Shown here piece by piece: positions 19,192-26,798 of a stretch of DNA of 64,000 bases. This DNA is from Bradyrhizobium sp. dw_78 (GTDB lineage: Bacteria > Pseudomonadota > Alphaproteobacteria > Rhizobiales > Xanthobacteraceae). Below the pieces are notes generated by a model, which ran no database searches, had not been told where the DNA came from, and worked only from the letters and a program-made list of their open reading frames with translations. Where the stretch lies: the NCBI RefSeq assembly GCF_018449525.1, contig NZ_JAAVUS010000002.1, forward strand, positions 62,001 through 126,000. Direction: 5' to 3'. The position numbers and the translations under genes were made by a program. The first letter of the stretch is position 1. Each line of letters opens with the position of its first letter.

Positions 19192-19626
19192 ATGCAGATC
19201 GGCGTCGAAACATCGAAAGCTGTCGACCAGCGGCGTGTGTTCGTTATCGACGACGACGAGATTACCCGCGCCGCGTTGCAGTTCATGTTGCACGACGAGA
19301 TCGAAACCCACGAGCTCTCGACTCCCGAAGAGGCCTATGAAAAGGGGACCGACTGGCTCAAGCCCCACGTGGTGCTGCTTGGCGTTTCTTTCCTCAAGCA
19401 AAAAGGCCCCGCCTTGATCGGCGATCTCGCCGCAAAATTTCCCGGCGTCCGCATCCTCATTGTCTGCGACAAATCCGATGAAGCGACCGCCGTGGATGGC
19501 ATGAAGGCCGGCGCGCATGGAGCGCTGGTCAAGCCGTTGACGCTGGAGGCCGTCCGCAAGAAGGTCGATACGATCCTCGGCCGCGGCGGCGCAGCCCCGC
19601 TGGTGCAGCTCGGCCTTCTCAGCTAG
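19192..19626 (+). CDS. receiver-domain protein without phospho-acceptor Asp (pseudo-receiver 1)
   Basis: 144 residues, one CheY-like receiver and nothing else. The acidic pocket (VFVIDDDEITRAAL, D20-D22) and the Lys-Pro pair (GALVKPLTLEAV, K114) are present, but the strand that should end in the phosphorylated Asp reads VVLLGVSF, with Gly64 in its place. It therefore cannot be phosphorylated in the usual way. The start is set by an excellent AAGGAGG; longer upstream frames lack support. It is divergent from nifH and followed by nifO 11 bases on. A paralogue is divergent from nifD. Function unknown: a constitutive binding partner or NifA/NifH-related regulator is possible (inference). Confidence 0.85.
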   Translation: MQIGVETSKAVDQRRVFVIDDDEITRAALQFMLHDEIETHELSTPEEAYEKGTDWLKPHVVLLGVSFLKQKGPALIGDLAAKFPGVRILIVCDKSDEATAVDGMKAGAHGALVKPLTLEAVRKKVDTILGRGGAAPLVQLGLLS

Positions 19627-19637
19627 AGGACGCCGCT

Positions 19638-20078
19638 ATGGCCACGATCCAGTTCTACCAAAAACCGGGCTGCGCGACGAATGCCCGGCAGAAACGGACG
19701 CTCGAGGCGGCCGGCCACACCGTCATCGCAAGGAACCTGCTGGCAGAACCATGGACGGCCGAACGCTTGCGCGGATTTTTTGGATCGAGGCCCGTAGCCT
19801 CTTGGTTCAATCCCGCCGCGCCCCGCGTCAAATCCGGGGAGATCTTGCCTGAGAAACTTGACGCGGCAGGCGCAATTGCTCTGATGCTCGACGATCCGCT
19901 GCTGATCCGGCGGCCGCTTATTGAAACGGATGGTCAAAGATGCGCGGGCTTTGATCGCGAGCCCGTCACATGCTTGCTTGACGGCGCCGTCGACCGGAAT
20001 ATCGAAGCATGCAGCCGGCCAGGCGCGGCCGCGGCCTGTCCGGATCCTTCCCTGCTATCGAAGACCCCGTCTACATAA
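19638..20078 (+). CDS. nifO: nitrogenase-associated ArsC-like protein (NifO type)
   Basis: 146 residues. A thioredoxin/ArsC fold: IQFYQKPGCATNARQKRTLEAAGH at the N-terminus, LRGFFGSRPVASWFNPAAPRVKSG, LMLDDPLLIRRPLIETDGQ in the middle. These match the nitrogenase-associated ArsC family that includes Azotobacter NifO. A role in molybdenum partitioning to nitrogenase has been proposed for NifO. The C-terminal 30 residues with two extra Cys are variable. AGGA precedes the ATG, just after the pseudo-receiver stop. Confidence 0.85.
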   Translation: MATIQFYQKPGCATNARQKRTLEAAGHTVIARNLLAEPWTAERLRGFFGSRPVASWFNPAAPRVKSGEILPEKLDAAGAIALMLDDPLLIRRPLIETDGQRCAGFDREPVTCLLDGAVDRNIEACSRPGAAAACPDPSLLSKTPST

Positions 20079-20128
20079 ATCTCGCAGGCCTTTGCAGGAG
20101 GAGCCATTTTGCGGGCGGAGCCATTGCC

Positions 20129-20494
20129 TCAGCGCCGCGTCAGAACCACGGCCAGGCGATCCACAAGTTGATCCCGTTTGAGGTGCTGCTCGACGATTTC
20201 ATCGATATCTTCCGGCGTGGTCGGCCGATACCAGACACCTTCCGGGTAGACGACCATCAGCGGACCTGCCTTGCAGAAGCTGAGGCAACCCGAGGCGGTG
20301 AAGCCTGTTTCGGCCAAACCTTCCGTCTCGATCTTCTTGCCGAGACGATCCCATAGCGGCAGCGCGCCCGCCGCTCCGCAGCTTCCGCGCGGATGGCCCG
20401 GCGGCCTTTGCGTCGAGCACGCAAAGACATGGCGCTTATAGACCTGCGGCAGCTCGAAATCGGAATCCTGCGCGATATCAGCCTGATCCGTCAT
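20129..20494 (-). CDS. thioredoxin-like [2Fe-2S] ferredoxin
   Basis: 121 residues. The motif [18 protein letters not shown] (C-x12-C) and the later [11 protein letters not shown] (C-x3-C) are the four cluster ligands of the thioredoxin-like 2Fe-2S family; [24 protein letters not shown] closes the fold. In Azotobacter such proteins include the Shethna FeSII protector and nif-linked ferredoxins. The exact role here is unknown, either electron transfer or oxygen protection. Its ATG overlaps the grx stop. Confidence 0.85.
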   Translation of the reverse strand: MTDQADIAQDSDFELPQVYKRHVFACSTQRPPGHPRGSCGAAGALPLWDRLGKKIETEGLAETGFTASGCLSFCKAGPLMVVYPEGVWYRPTTPEDIDEIVEQHLKRDQLVDRLAVVLTRR

Positions 20495-20826
20495 GTCGAT
20501 ACCGTCGCAATTCCCTTATCGCTCAACAGCGCGGCGAGTTCTCCGGCCTGAAACATTTCCCGGACGATATCGGCACCGCCGAGGAATTCTCCCTTGACGT
20601 AAAGCTGCGGGATGGTCGGCCAGTTCGAGAACACCTTGATGCCCTCGCGAATTTGCGGGTCCGAGAGCACATCGACGCCCCTGAACGGCACCGCCAGACC
20701 GGAGAGAATCTGCACCACGGCCGCCGAAAATCCACATTGCGGCGCGGCCGGCACGCCCTTCATGAATAATACGACGTCGCTGCTTGCAATCACGTCCCTG
20801 ATGCGATCGGCCGTTGAATTCATCAT
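20491..20826 (-). CDS. grxD: monothiol CGFS glutaredoxin (Grx4/GrxD)
   Basis: 111 residues. The active site is [20 protein letters not shown] (CGFS), with [23 protein letters not shown] for glutathione binding. CGFS glutaredoxins hold and transfer a [2Fe-2S] cluster, usually with BolA as partner, and bolA is the next gene upstream. A double ATG (20826/20823) follows GGGA. The TGA overlaps the following ferredoxin ATG. Confidence 0.93.
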   Translation of the reverse strand: MMNSTADRIRDVIASSDVVLFMKGVPAAPQCGFSAAVVQILSGLAVPFRGVDVLSDPQIREGIKVFSNWPTIPQLYVKGEFLGGADIVREMFQAGELAALLSDKGIATVST

Positions 20827-20881
20827 CTGCTTTCCCTTGACGTTTGGTTGGATTTTACCCACCCGGCACCGGTGAAAACCC

Positions 20882-21115
20882 TCACTTCGGCACCGCGGTT
20901 TCGAGGGCAAGCGCATGAAGGGCTCCGCCCATCTGCCCCTGCAATGCGTCATAGACCATCTTGTGCTGCTGGATCCGGCTCTTGCCCGCAAAGGCCGCCG
21001 AGGTGATCCGCGCGCCGTAATGATCGCCGTCTCCGGCGAGATCCACGACGACGACATGCGCATCGGGGAAGGCTCCCTTGAGAAGGCGTTCGATATCCGA
21101 TCCGGCCATCGCCAT
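20882..21115 (-). CDS. bolA: BolA family protein
   Basis: 77 residues: [35 protein letters not shown] and the conserved [19 protein letters not shown] with the cluster-binding His. BolA partners with CGFS glutaredoxin in Fe-S trafficking. The start at 21115 has AGGAG; the frame extends upstream without need. First gene of bolA-grx-ferredoxin. Confidence 0.93.
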   Translation of the reverse strand: MAMAGSDIERLLKGAFPDAHVVVVDLAGDGDHYGARITSAAFAGKSRIQQHKMVYDALQGQMGGALHALALETAVPK

Positions 21116-21160
21116 CGTGTTCGCTCCTGCTGCAACGAACGCTGTCATGCAAACTCCAAA

Positions 21161-21175
21161 CCAACCCGGTGCCAT
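21161..21175 (-). promoter_or_regulatory. degenerate sigma-54-like promoter upstream of bolA
   Basis: Minus strand TGGCAC-CGGGT-TGGT: perfect -24 half but GT rather than GC at -12. It is 46 bases before bolA and about 96 bases from the activator site at 21271. Confidence 0.3.
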
Positions 21176-21270
21176 CCAAAAGGAACAAGCCGACAAGGTC
21201 CGTTTGCTGTCGATCGCCGCCCGATCAGGCCTATCGGGCTACACCGGTTGAAACGGAGCCGGCGCTTCAT

Positions 21271-21286
21271 TGTCGGGTTTCCGACA
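21271..21286. promoter_or_regulatory. candidate NifA upstream activator site between bolA and the Mo accessory-like gene
   Basis: TGTCGGGTTTCCGACA, exact TGT-N10-ACA and identical over all 16 bases to the site at 37265. Confidence 0.6.
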
Positions 21287-21321
21287 TGCCGTACCCCCGC
21301 TGTTCCGGACCAGACCAGCTC

Positions 21322-21345
21322 CGTTATATTTATACCTATATATTG
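21322..21345. promoter_or_regulatory. possible ModE (Mo-box)-like site
   Basis: CGTTATAT, eight spacer bases, then ATATATTG. The left arm equals the CGTTATAT half of known ModE operators; the right arm matches only partly. It is the most AT-rich stretch of this intergenic region and precedes a gene of the molybdenum hydroxylase accessory type. Weak call. Confidence 0.25.
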
Positions 21346-21398
21346 CATCGGCGCCGGACGGAGGTCCGGGATATCGGCTATTTTGCGCGAATATCCTG

Positions 21399-21413
21399 CG
21401 GCCCGGCTCTTGC
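21399..21413 (+). promoter_or_regulatory. candidate sigma-54 promoter for the Mo accessory-like gene
   Basis: CGGCCC-GGCTC-TTGC, GG-N10-GC intact, 44 bases before the ATG and about 113 bases downstream of the activator site at 21271. Confidence 0.4.
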
Positions 21414-21456
21414 TTTAGGGTTGCGAGCGTCCGGATTGCAGCGAGAAGTCTCCCAT

Positions 21457-22302
21457 ATGCGAATTGCCCCGCCCGATCGATTTGCCGTCATTCTCGGCAC
21501 CAACGAGATTGCTTCCGCTGTCGCCGTGCTGCTCCGCCGCAACGGCTATGGCGTGGTTCTGTCATACGATCCGTTGCCGCCGGTGATACGGCGAAAAATG
21601 GCCTTCCATGACGCACTGTTCGAGGATGCCGTCAGCGTCGCCGGCGTTGTGGCGCAGCGCGCCGATAGCGGCATTGAAATTCGCGCTGGCATCAGCCGCG
21701 CCCCCGGCGTCATCGTCACCGAACTCGGACTGCTCGATCTCATCGTGCTTCGGGGCCTCGACATTCTGGTGGATGCCAGGATGCAGAAATATCTCGTCAC
21801 TCCCGATCTGCGCCGGCTTGCCCAGCTGACGATCGGTCTCGGTCCCGGCTTTTGCGGCGGCGCCAATTGCGATGTCGCCATCGAGACACGGCCGAGCAAA
21901 GCCGGACAGATCATCAGGAGCGGGCCGGCCGATCCGCCCGACGGCGTCTCCGAGCGTCTTGGCGATCATTGCGGGGAGCGCTTCGTGCGATCGGAGTTCG
22001 CCGGCCGATGGCAGACCGCGATTGAAATCGGATCGCGCGTCTTCAAGGATTTCGTGGTCGGCCATCTCGGAAGTACGCCGGTGCGCGCGCCGTTTGACGG
22101 GATATTGAGAGGCGTCGTTCGCGACGGGGCCGAGGTGCCGTCGGGCGTGAAGCTGCTTGAAATCGACTCCCGCGGGCGCAAGGCCAACTGGACCGGCATC
22201 GACAACCGTGGCCAGGCTATCGCCAATGCCGTGGGGAAAGCCATCTCGCTTCATGCGGCAAGTTTTCCGGAAAGAACCGGACAGCTCCATCTCGTCAAGT
22301 GA
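21457..22302 (+). CDS. molybdenum hydroxylase accessory-like protein (YqeB family)
   Basis: 281 residues. FAVILGTNEIASAVAVLLRRNGYGVVLSYD is a Rossmann start as in the YqeB/EF2563 family linked to selenium-dependent molybdenum hydroxylases. Then come FHDALFEDAVSVAGV, DILVDARMQKY, the TIGLGPGFCGGANCDVAIET hallmark and a C-terminal VRAPFDGILRGVVRDGAEVPSGVKLLEID lipoyl-like hairpin. No Mo hydroxylase gene is nearby, so the protein has probably been recruited to molybdenum handling for nitrogenase (inference). Confidence 0.8.
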   Translation: MRIAPPDRFAVILGTNEIASAVAVLLRRNGYGVVLSYDPLPPVIRRKMAFHDALFEDAVSVAGVVAQRADSGIEIRAGISRAPGVIVTELGLLDLIVLRGLDILVDARMQKYLVTPDLRRLAQLTIGLGPGFCGGANCDVAIETRPSKAGQIIRSGPADPPDGVSERLGDHCGERFVRSEFAGRWQTAIEIGSRVFKDFVVGHLGSTPVRAPFDGILRGVVRDGAEVPSGVKLLEIDSRGRKANWTGIDNRGQAIANAVGKAISLHAASFPERTGQLHLVK

Positions 22303-22328
22303 CATCCGCGACACCCGCCGGGCATCAC

Positions 22329-22808
22329 ATGGCCGATCTGTTCAGCGAACCCGAGTTGATCAATTTCGGCGATCTGCCCGAAGAGATCAACGCGTTGCTG
22401 CAACAGGGCGTGGCGATTTATCGTCATGACCGGGCAAAGGCGGACCGGCTGTTCCGGCAGGCGCTCGCACAAGCGCCGGCGCAGCTTCCAACCTATTTCT
22501 GCCTGTACAAGATTCACACCTATCAAGGTCATCTCGAGGAAGCGCAGATCGCGGCGGAGCGCGGCCTCAAGGAAGCGGCGGCGCAAGCCGGATGGGACGC
22601 GGACTGGCGGCAATGGCAGCCGCAGCCCATTATTCCCGATGGGCCCGGCCGCTTCGCGCTCTACACCTTGAAGGCGCTCACCTTCATCCATCTCCGGCAG
22701 AACGATCGGCACCAGGCCGATCGAATGCTCGCAGCGTTGCGGCGGCTGGATCCGGCGGGCATCATCGGCTGGCCGGTCGTCGCGGCTCTGGCCGACGGCC
22801 TTGGCTGA
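22329..22808 (+). CDS. TPR-like protein, paralogue of 31072-31611
   Basis: 159 residues with helical repeats: LLQQGVAIYRHDRAKADRLFRQALAQAPAQLPTYFCLYKIHTYQGHLEEA is a TPR pair, and FALYTLKALTFIHLRQNDRHQADRML a third. The order and wording (a CLYKIHTYQGHLEEA-type repeat, a Trp-rich gap, then a FALYTLKALTFIHLRQ repeat) parallel the protein in the nifB operon. It may be a scaffold for nif assembly proteins (inference). GTG 22299 overlapping the previous stop is an alternative start. Confidence 0.75.
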   Translation: MADLFSEPELINFGDLPEEINALLQQGVAIYRHDRAKADRLFRQALAQAPAQLPTYFCLYKIHTYQGHLEEAQIAAERGLKEAAAQAGWDADWRQWQPQPIIPDGPGRFALYTLKALTFIHLRQNDRHQADRMLAALRRLDPAGIIGWPVVAALADGLG

Positions 22809-22819
22809 GAAGCGCTCCG

Positions 22820-23263
22820 ATGGCACCAACCTTGCAGAGCAAGACCTGCAAGGACGAGATCAAAGAACAGGTGCAGGATGGAGACACGACCGTGGTTGAC
22901 ATTCGCAGCATAGATGTCGCCTCACCGACAATTGCCGCTGGCGACGTTACAGCCAACTCAGGCAGCCTGACCGAGCGCATCGTCGCCGCGCTCCGTACGG
23001 TGCATGATCCCGAAATACCGGTGAACATCTACGATCTCGGGCTGATCTACCGGATCGAGTTGAGAGATCAGGGCCTGATCGAAATCGACATGACGCTCAC
23101 CGCGCCCGGCTGTCCGGTTGCCGGCGAAATGCTGAAATGGGTGGAGAATGCGGTCGCCGGCGTCGAGGGCGTCGGCAGCGTCGACGTCAACCTGGTGTTC
23201 GATCCGCCCTGGGACAAGTCGCGGATGTCGGAAGACGTCCAGCTGGAACTTGGATTGATATGA
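22820..23263 (+). CDS. MIP18/SufT-type Fe-S assembly protein (DUF59)
   Basis: 147 residues. IVAALRTVHDPEIPVNIYDLGLIYRIEL and the TLTAPGCPVAGEMLKWVENAV segment with its conserved Cys define the DUF59 domain used by SufT/PaaD-like proteins in Fe-S cluster maturation; FDPPWDKSRMSEDVQLELGL closes it. A GTG at 22892 with GGAG upstream is an alternative start that would omit a 24-residue polar leader. It is 11 bases after the TPR gene. Confidence 0.85.
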   Translation: MAPTLQSKTCKDEIKEQVQDGDTTVVDIRSIDVASPTIAAGDVTANSGSLTERIVAALRTVHDPEIPVNIYDLGLIYRIELRDQGLIEIDMTLTAPGCPVAGEMLKWVENAVAGVEGVGSVDVNLVFDPPWDKSRMSEDVQLELGLI

Positions 23264-23333
23264 CTGACGTGCAGCACCGTTCAATTTTCATGACCGCGCG
23301 ATGATTGGCGCACTATCGGCAAACGAGGATATC

Positions 23334-24104
23334 ATGATCGAGCTGACTGCTGGCGATGGCCACACATTTTCCGCCTATCGCGCCGAGCCGGCCGGCGCAC
23401 CTAAGGGGGCCGTGGTCATCCTTCAGGATTGCTTCGGAGTCACGCCCGACATCCGTAAGCGCGCCGACGAATTCGCCGCCAAAGGTTATCTCGCGATCGC
23501 ACCGTCGCTTTTCGATGCCTTGAAAACCGACGTCGCGCTTGGTTACGGCGAAGACGGCCTTGCCGAAGGAGCAGAGCTGATGCAACAGGTCGGCACCGAA
23601 CGCGCGATCGCCGATATCAAGGAAGCGGTCAATGCCGTCAGGAGCGCCGGCAAGGTGGGAATCGTCGGATATGGCTGGGGCGGATACCTGGCTTACGTGT
23701 CGGCCAACAGCATCAGCGGCGTGGCCTGTACCGTCGGCTATTATGGCGGTGGAATCGTCGAGGACTACCGCACCAAGCGCAAGGTCCCTACCCTGCTTCA
23801 CTTCGGCGAAAACGATCCGCTGATCCCCTTTGAAGAAGTAAGCCAGTTTCGGGCCCACCGGCCGGATGTCAGCGCATTCTCCTATCCGGGCGCGGCGCAC
23901 GCCTTCAATTGCGACGACCGCGACGGCTATCATGACGAGGCGTCGAAACAAGCGCTCGAACGGACGCTGACGTGGATATCCCAATATGTCGAGGGACAGC
24001 CTCCGATCGCCCTCAAGAATGCCGGCGCCTATGCCCAGGCCAAGGTCGATAAGAAGAAGAAAAAGAAAGAGAGCGCCGACGATCTCGGTCCTCCGATGGA
24101 TTGA
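23334..24104 (+). CDS. dienelactone hydrolase family protein lacking the usual nucleophile
   Basis: 256 residues with the alpha/beta hydrolase order of dienelactone hydrolases: VILQDCFGVTPDIRKRADEFAAKGYLAIAPSLF, then VGIVGYGWGGYLAYVSA, FGENDPLIP (acid) and GAAHAFNCD (His). The nucleophile elbow is normally G-x-C-x-G-G; here it reads G-Y-G-W-G-G, so Gly114 replaces Cys. The acidic residue of the usual Q-E-I-F-G-V motif is Asp32, followed by Cys33. It also has a Lys-rich tail (KKKKKKE). It is probably not a standard lactone hydrolase. The neighbours are nif-associated. Confidence 0.82.
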   Translation: MIELTAGDGHTFSAYRAEPAGAPKGAVVILQDCFGVTPDIRKRADEFAAKGYLAIAPSLFDALKTDVALGYGEDGLAEGAELMQQVGTERAIADIKEAVNAVRSAGKVGIVGYGWGGYLAYVSANSISGVACTVGYYGGGIVEDYRTKRKVPTLLHFGENDPLIPFEEVSQFRAHRPDVSAFSYPGAAHAFNCDDRDGYHDEASKQALERTLTWISQYVEGQPPIALKNAGAYAQAKVDKKKKKKESADDLGPPMD

Positions 24105-24113
24105 GGCGTCCGG

Positions 24114-24359
24114 ATGCCGACGGAAGCGGGATTCTTTGTGGATTGGGACGGCAATGCGCGCTCCACGCTGGAGCCGGGCGGCGGCTATCGCTGCGAAATC
24201 GACCTACCGGGCCGCTACGTCGCCGTGACCACCGGGAATGGCACGCTGGTGCATGAAGGCACGTTCTATCGAAACATGGCGGACATCGAGAAGGCAGGCA
24301 TCAAGGCGCCGCTCGTCCCCGGCTCGCATCCCTGGGGCAAACGCGAAGACGGGTTCTGA
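24114..24359 (+). CDS. small hypothetical protein
   Basis: 81 residues, beta-rich (YRCEIDLPGRYVAVTTGNGTLVHEGTFYRN). GAGG lies seven bases before the ATG, overlapping the end of the preceding gene, so it is cotranscribed with it. No family is recognised. Confidence 0.6.
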   Translation: MPTEAGFFVDWDGNARSTLEPGGGYRCEIDLPGRYVAVTTGNGTLVHEGTFYRNMADIEKAGIKAPLVPGSHPWGKREDGF

Positions 24360-24388
24360 TTGGCGCAAGGCGGAAAGGAGCTCCCATC

Positions 24389-24628
24389 ATGGTTCCGACA
24401 ACCATCCTGATCGATGACACCCCGCGATGCGTGGTGCGCCCGACCGACATGAAGGATCTCAACCGCTTCATTCGCAATGGCAAACAATACCTGCTTGCGG
24501 AAAAGCCTGACGGCAGGATCGCCCACCGCAGCGCCAACGAGATCGAAGCCGTCAAATGGTATAATGCACTGGCGCTGCATAGGGCGTGGGGCGGCGCCGA
24601 AGAAGAATATTTCGGGACGCCGCTCTAA
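24389..24628 (+). CDS. small hypothetical protein
   Basis: 79 residues with an AAAGGAG site. Contains a KDLNRFIRNGKQYLLAEKPDGRIAHRSANEIEAVKW segment. It ends the plus-strand run and converges on the globin gene with 30 bases between. Family not recognised. Confidence 0.6.
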   Translation: MVPTTILIDDTPRCVVRPTDMKDLNRFIRNGKQYLLAEKPDGRIAHRSANEIEAVKWYNALALHRAWGGAEEEYFGTPL

Positions 24629-24658
24629 GAGCAAAACGAGAAAGCCTGTCCCGCTTGC

Positions 24659-25087
24659 TTAAGGCCGGCCGGTGCCGGCATCATGCGGATTGCCAGCCTG
24701 GTTGCGCATCCAGTCCGCGAGCTTGGTCAGCGCCGCGTCGAGATCCTGCCGGGCGCGGCTATCTGCAATGGTTTCCTCCATCGCGCCGCGCATACAGAGC
24801 AGCCAAGCGTCGCGCTCGGCATTGCCGATCGAAAATCCCATATGCCGTTGCCGCAGCCGCGGATGGCCTTTTTCGGGCGAATAGAGCTTTGGGCCGCCGG
24901 TCCATTCGGTAAGATAGCGCTTGAGGACATTCTTGACCGGCCCGAGATCCGGCGCGTGCATCGCTCTCACCGTCGCGACCTCCGGCAGGGTATCCATCCT
25001 CCTGTAGAAGGCCTCCACCAGCCGATCGATGACGACAGCGCCGCCGATCCGCTCGAACATCGATATTTCCGCGTCTACCTCTGACAT
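24659..25087 (-). CDS. truncated haemoglobin, group II type
   Basis: 142 residues. MFERIGGAVVIDRLVEAFYRRMDTLPEVATVRAMH is the short globin A/B/E start, then YLTEWTGGPKLYSPEKGHPRLRQRHMGFSIGNAERDAWLLCMRGAM with the proximal His in RQRHM and the group II Trp in RDAWL. Truncated globins bind O2 or NO; here it could buffer oxygen or detoxify NO near nitrogenase (inference). ATG 25087 follows a GTG codon; the ATG is chosen. Confidence 0.9.
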   Translation of the reverse strand: MSEVDAEISMFERIGGAVVIDRLVEAFYRRMDTLPEVATVRAMHAPDLGPVKNVLKRYLTEWTGGPKLYSPEKGHPRLRQRHMGFSIGNAERDAWLLCMRGAMEETIADSRARQDLDAALTKLADWMRNQAGNPHDAGTGRP

Positions 25088-25133
25088 CACTTTCTCCGCA
25101 GTCCCCGCGCAGGGCGGCGATGATTGACGAAAA

Positions 25134-25301
25134 CTATTCTTCCATACTCGGCAGCAGGATCACTTCCGCCGGCGCGCCCGCCCCCTGTTCCTCGACGAAA
25201 TCGAGCCCGGCGACAAGTGACAATCCGCCGCCGTTTTCCATCAGCACAACCGCATCCCTCGGCATCTTCGCGAGCGCTTCAAGCAGTCCGGCGACCGTCA
25301 T
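25134..25301 (-). CDS. very small protein, 55 residues
   Basis: An open frame with GGAAGG before the ATG and no overlap with its neighbours: MTVAGLLEALAKMPRDAVVL, then a Gly-rich turn and a hydrophobic AEVILLPSMEE end. It lies 47 bases before the globin and 24 bases after the preceding gene on the same strand. Its wording (suppress/evaluate-type 'L-A-x-M-P-x-D-A-x-V') is seen in short conserved proteins, but no family can be named. Confidence 0.6.
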   Translation of the reverse strand: MTVAGLLEALAKMPRDAVVLMENGGGLSLVAGLDFVEEQGAGAPAEVILLPSMEE

Positions 25302-25325
25302 TGGCCTTCCCGTCCAATTATCATA

Positions 25326-25634
25326 TCATCTGCCGGAAATCGGCACCGCCGCATTGTCGAAGATCAATTCGGCTGGCTCCTCGTCCAGCATCACGATCTC
25401 GGCGCGCTTCAGGACGCCATTGTCGTGATATTGATACCGGTGCGAGAGTTCCACTTCTCCGTAGACGACTTTGTCGAATCCGCTCAGCGTTCCCGCTCTG
25501 TCGAAATAGGCGCGAATGAAGGTATTTCGGTGCGAAAGCCCATCGGCTGGAATCGGATTGACCAGGTTGAACGGCAATTTGACGCCGCTATAGGAGACGA
25601 AGAACCGGCATTCCTGATCGATATAATCCGTCAT
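25326..25634 (-). CDS. small conserved protein (DUF6156-like)
   Basis: 102 residues from MTDYIDQECRFFVSYSGVKL. Features: LPFNLVNPI, RNTFIRAYFDRAGTLSGFDKVVYGEVELSHRYQYHDNG, then K-R-A-E-I-V-M-L-D-E-E. A beta-rich fold is likely. I associate this wording with DUF6156, without certainty. It sits between the Rieske gene and the 55-residue gene on one strand. Confidence 0.62.
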   Translation of the reverse strand: MTDYIDQECRFFVSYSGVKLPFNLVNPIPADGLSHRNTFIRAYFDRAGTLSGFDKVVYGEVELSHRYQYHDNGVLKRAEIVMLDEEPAELIFDNAAVPISGR

Positions 25635-25667
25635 TCGTCGCGCCCCAGTCGCCAGCATCCGCCTTCG

Positions 25668-26117
25668 TCAATCCGGATGAATCATGATTTCCATGGTGTC
25701 GTCGAGCTCATCGAACGGATTTGGCATGTCATCGTCCTCGACCAGCGCGATGCCGCAAACGCAGACGTCACCGTCGACCACGGCGAGCGCAAGCGGCTCC
25801 AGACTCTGGTCCTTGCAGGATCCGTCGATGCACAATCCGGTATCGATTTCGAAGATCGAACCATGCCGGCCGCATTTGAGGAATGTCCGGTCCGGCGTGA
25901 AGAAGCTTCCTTCTCCGAAATTGAGCCAGATGCCTTCATGCGGGCAGGAATTGACATAGCCAAGATAGTCATTGCCGTGGGTCCGGACGATGACGATCGG
26001 AAACGGCTGGCTTTCGCCGGCCTCGTTGATCCGTGACAGGCTGAACGGCTTGGCATCGCCCCGCTCAATGTCGTCGGTGCTGCAAACGGCGAAGACCTCA
26101 ACTTTTGCTGACGACAT
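25668..26117 (-). CDS. small Rieske [2Fe-2S] protein 1
   Basis: 149 residues. The Rieske ligands are C-P-H-E-G and C-G-R-H-G-S, with DTGLCIDGSCKDQSLEPL after them. There is no oxygenase catalytic domain and no membrane anchor, so it is a soluble ferredoxin-like carrier. A paralogue of the same plan is at 38093-38497. The start at 26117 (MSSAKVEVFAVCS) is chosen by comparison with that copy. Confidence 0.88.
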   Translation of the reverse strand: MSSAKVEVFAVCSTDDIERGDAKPFSLSRINEAGESQPFPIVIVRTHGNDYLGYVNSCPHEGIWLNFGEGSFFTPDRTFLKCGRHGSIFEIDTGLCIDGSCKDQSLEPLALAVVDGDVCVCGIALVEDDDMPNPFDELDDTMEIMIHPD

Positions 26118-26177
26118 CTCTTGCCCCCGATCCGCGAGCTGCATGCTTTTCATGTCTTGCCGTTCCTCGCACATCGT

Positions 26178-26486
26178 TCAGAGCGCCGAAAGGGTCCGTG
26201 CTCCCTTGAGCGCCGGATAATTCTCTCGCAAGATTCTCTCGATCTTGTTGCACAGGCTCTTGTCGCATGCCGCGCCCGGACCGACGAAGTCCGTTCCCTG
26301 ATCCCAGATCTCGAAAAAACAGTGCAACGCCTCTTCATAGGCGGTGTCCGGCACCGTGCTCAGGTCATTCAGCCTGGCGAGCCCATCAGCCGAGACTTCG
26401 AGCCGCCAGCTCCGGTCATCCTCGACAGATGCGAGCAGTGCGCTCACGTCCGCAGCGGTCCAGTCGCTCTTGAGATCGATTGCCAT
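26178..26486 (-). CDS. small hypothetical protein
   Basis: 102 residues from MAIDLKSDWTAADVSALLAS, with an AAGG site. It contains RLEVSADGLARLNDLSTVPDTAYEEALHCFFEIWDQGTDFVGPGAA. Acidic, helical, family not recognised. First gene of the small minus-strand run that ends in the globin. Confidence 0.6.
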   Translation of the reverse strand: MAIDLKSDWTAADVSALLASVEDDRSWRLEVSADGLARLNDLSTVPDTAYEEALHCFFEIWDQGTDFVGPGAACDKSLCNKIERILRENYPALKGARTLSAL

Positions 26487-26567
26487 AGCCATCCTTGTCA
26501 CAAAGACAACATTGCTGTCGGACTCGCTCCATAGGCGAGCCCGCGCATCTTCATTGACCGGATATTT

Positions 26568-26582
26568 GCATGAAGTGTGCCG
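26568..26582 (-). promoter_or_regulatory. possible sigma-54 promoter for the Rieske 1 / globin run
   Basis: Minus strand CGGCAC-ACTTC-ATGC has GG-N10-GC. No TGT-N10-ACA partner was found nearby. The 312-base gap 26487-26798 otherwise holds a dispersed repeat. Confidence 0.3.
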
Positions 26583-26658
26583 CGGATATCGACGAGGCCT
26601 GCGGTCCAGCGCGTGTTGCATGAGGAAAGCTGCCAACACCGTATCGCTTGATATAGGG

Positions 26659-26731
26659 CGCGTTTTCTTCACGCCAACAAGTATCCACCCCGGATCAAGT
26701 CCGGGACAGGCTTTGGTTCGAAAACGCTCTG
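26659..26731. repeat. dispersed intergenic repeat, copy 2
   Basis: GCGTTTTCTTCACGCC ... CCCCGGATCAAGTCCGGG ... CAGGCTTTGGTTCGAAAACGCT. It shares both ends and the CCGG...AAGTCCGG centre with the copies at 27.2 and 58.8 kb. Confidence 0.65.
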
Positions 26732-26798
26732 ATCTTGCCTAACCTAAGCGCACGATTCTTGCAGAACGACAGCATCGGTGACGAGTGAAGGAAGACCT

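Noticed and set aside
20161..20185. TTGATCCCGTTTGA as an FNR-like box
   Set aside because: It lies inside the ferredoxin coding region and the second half does not match.
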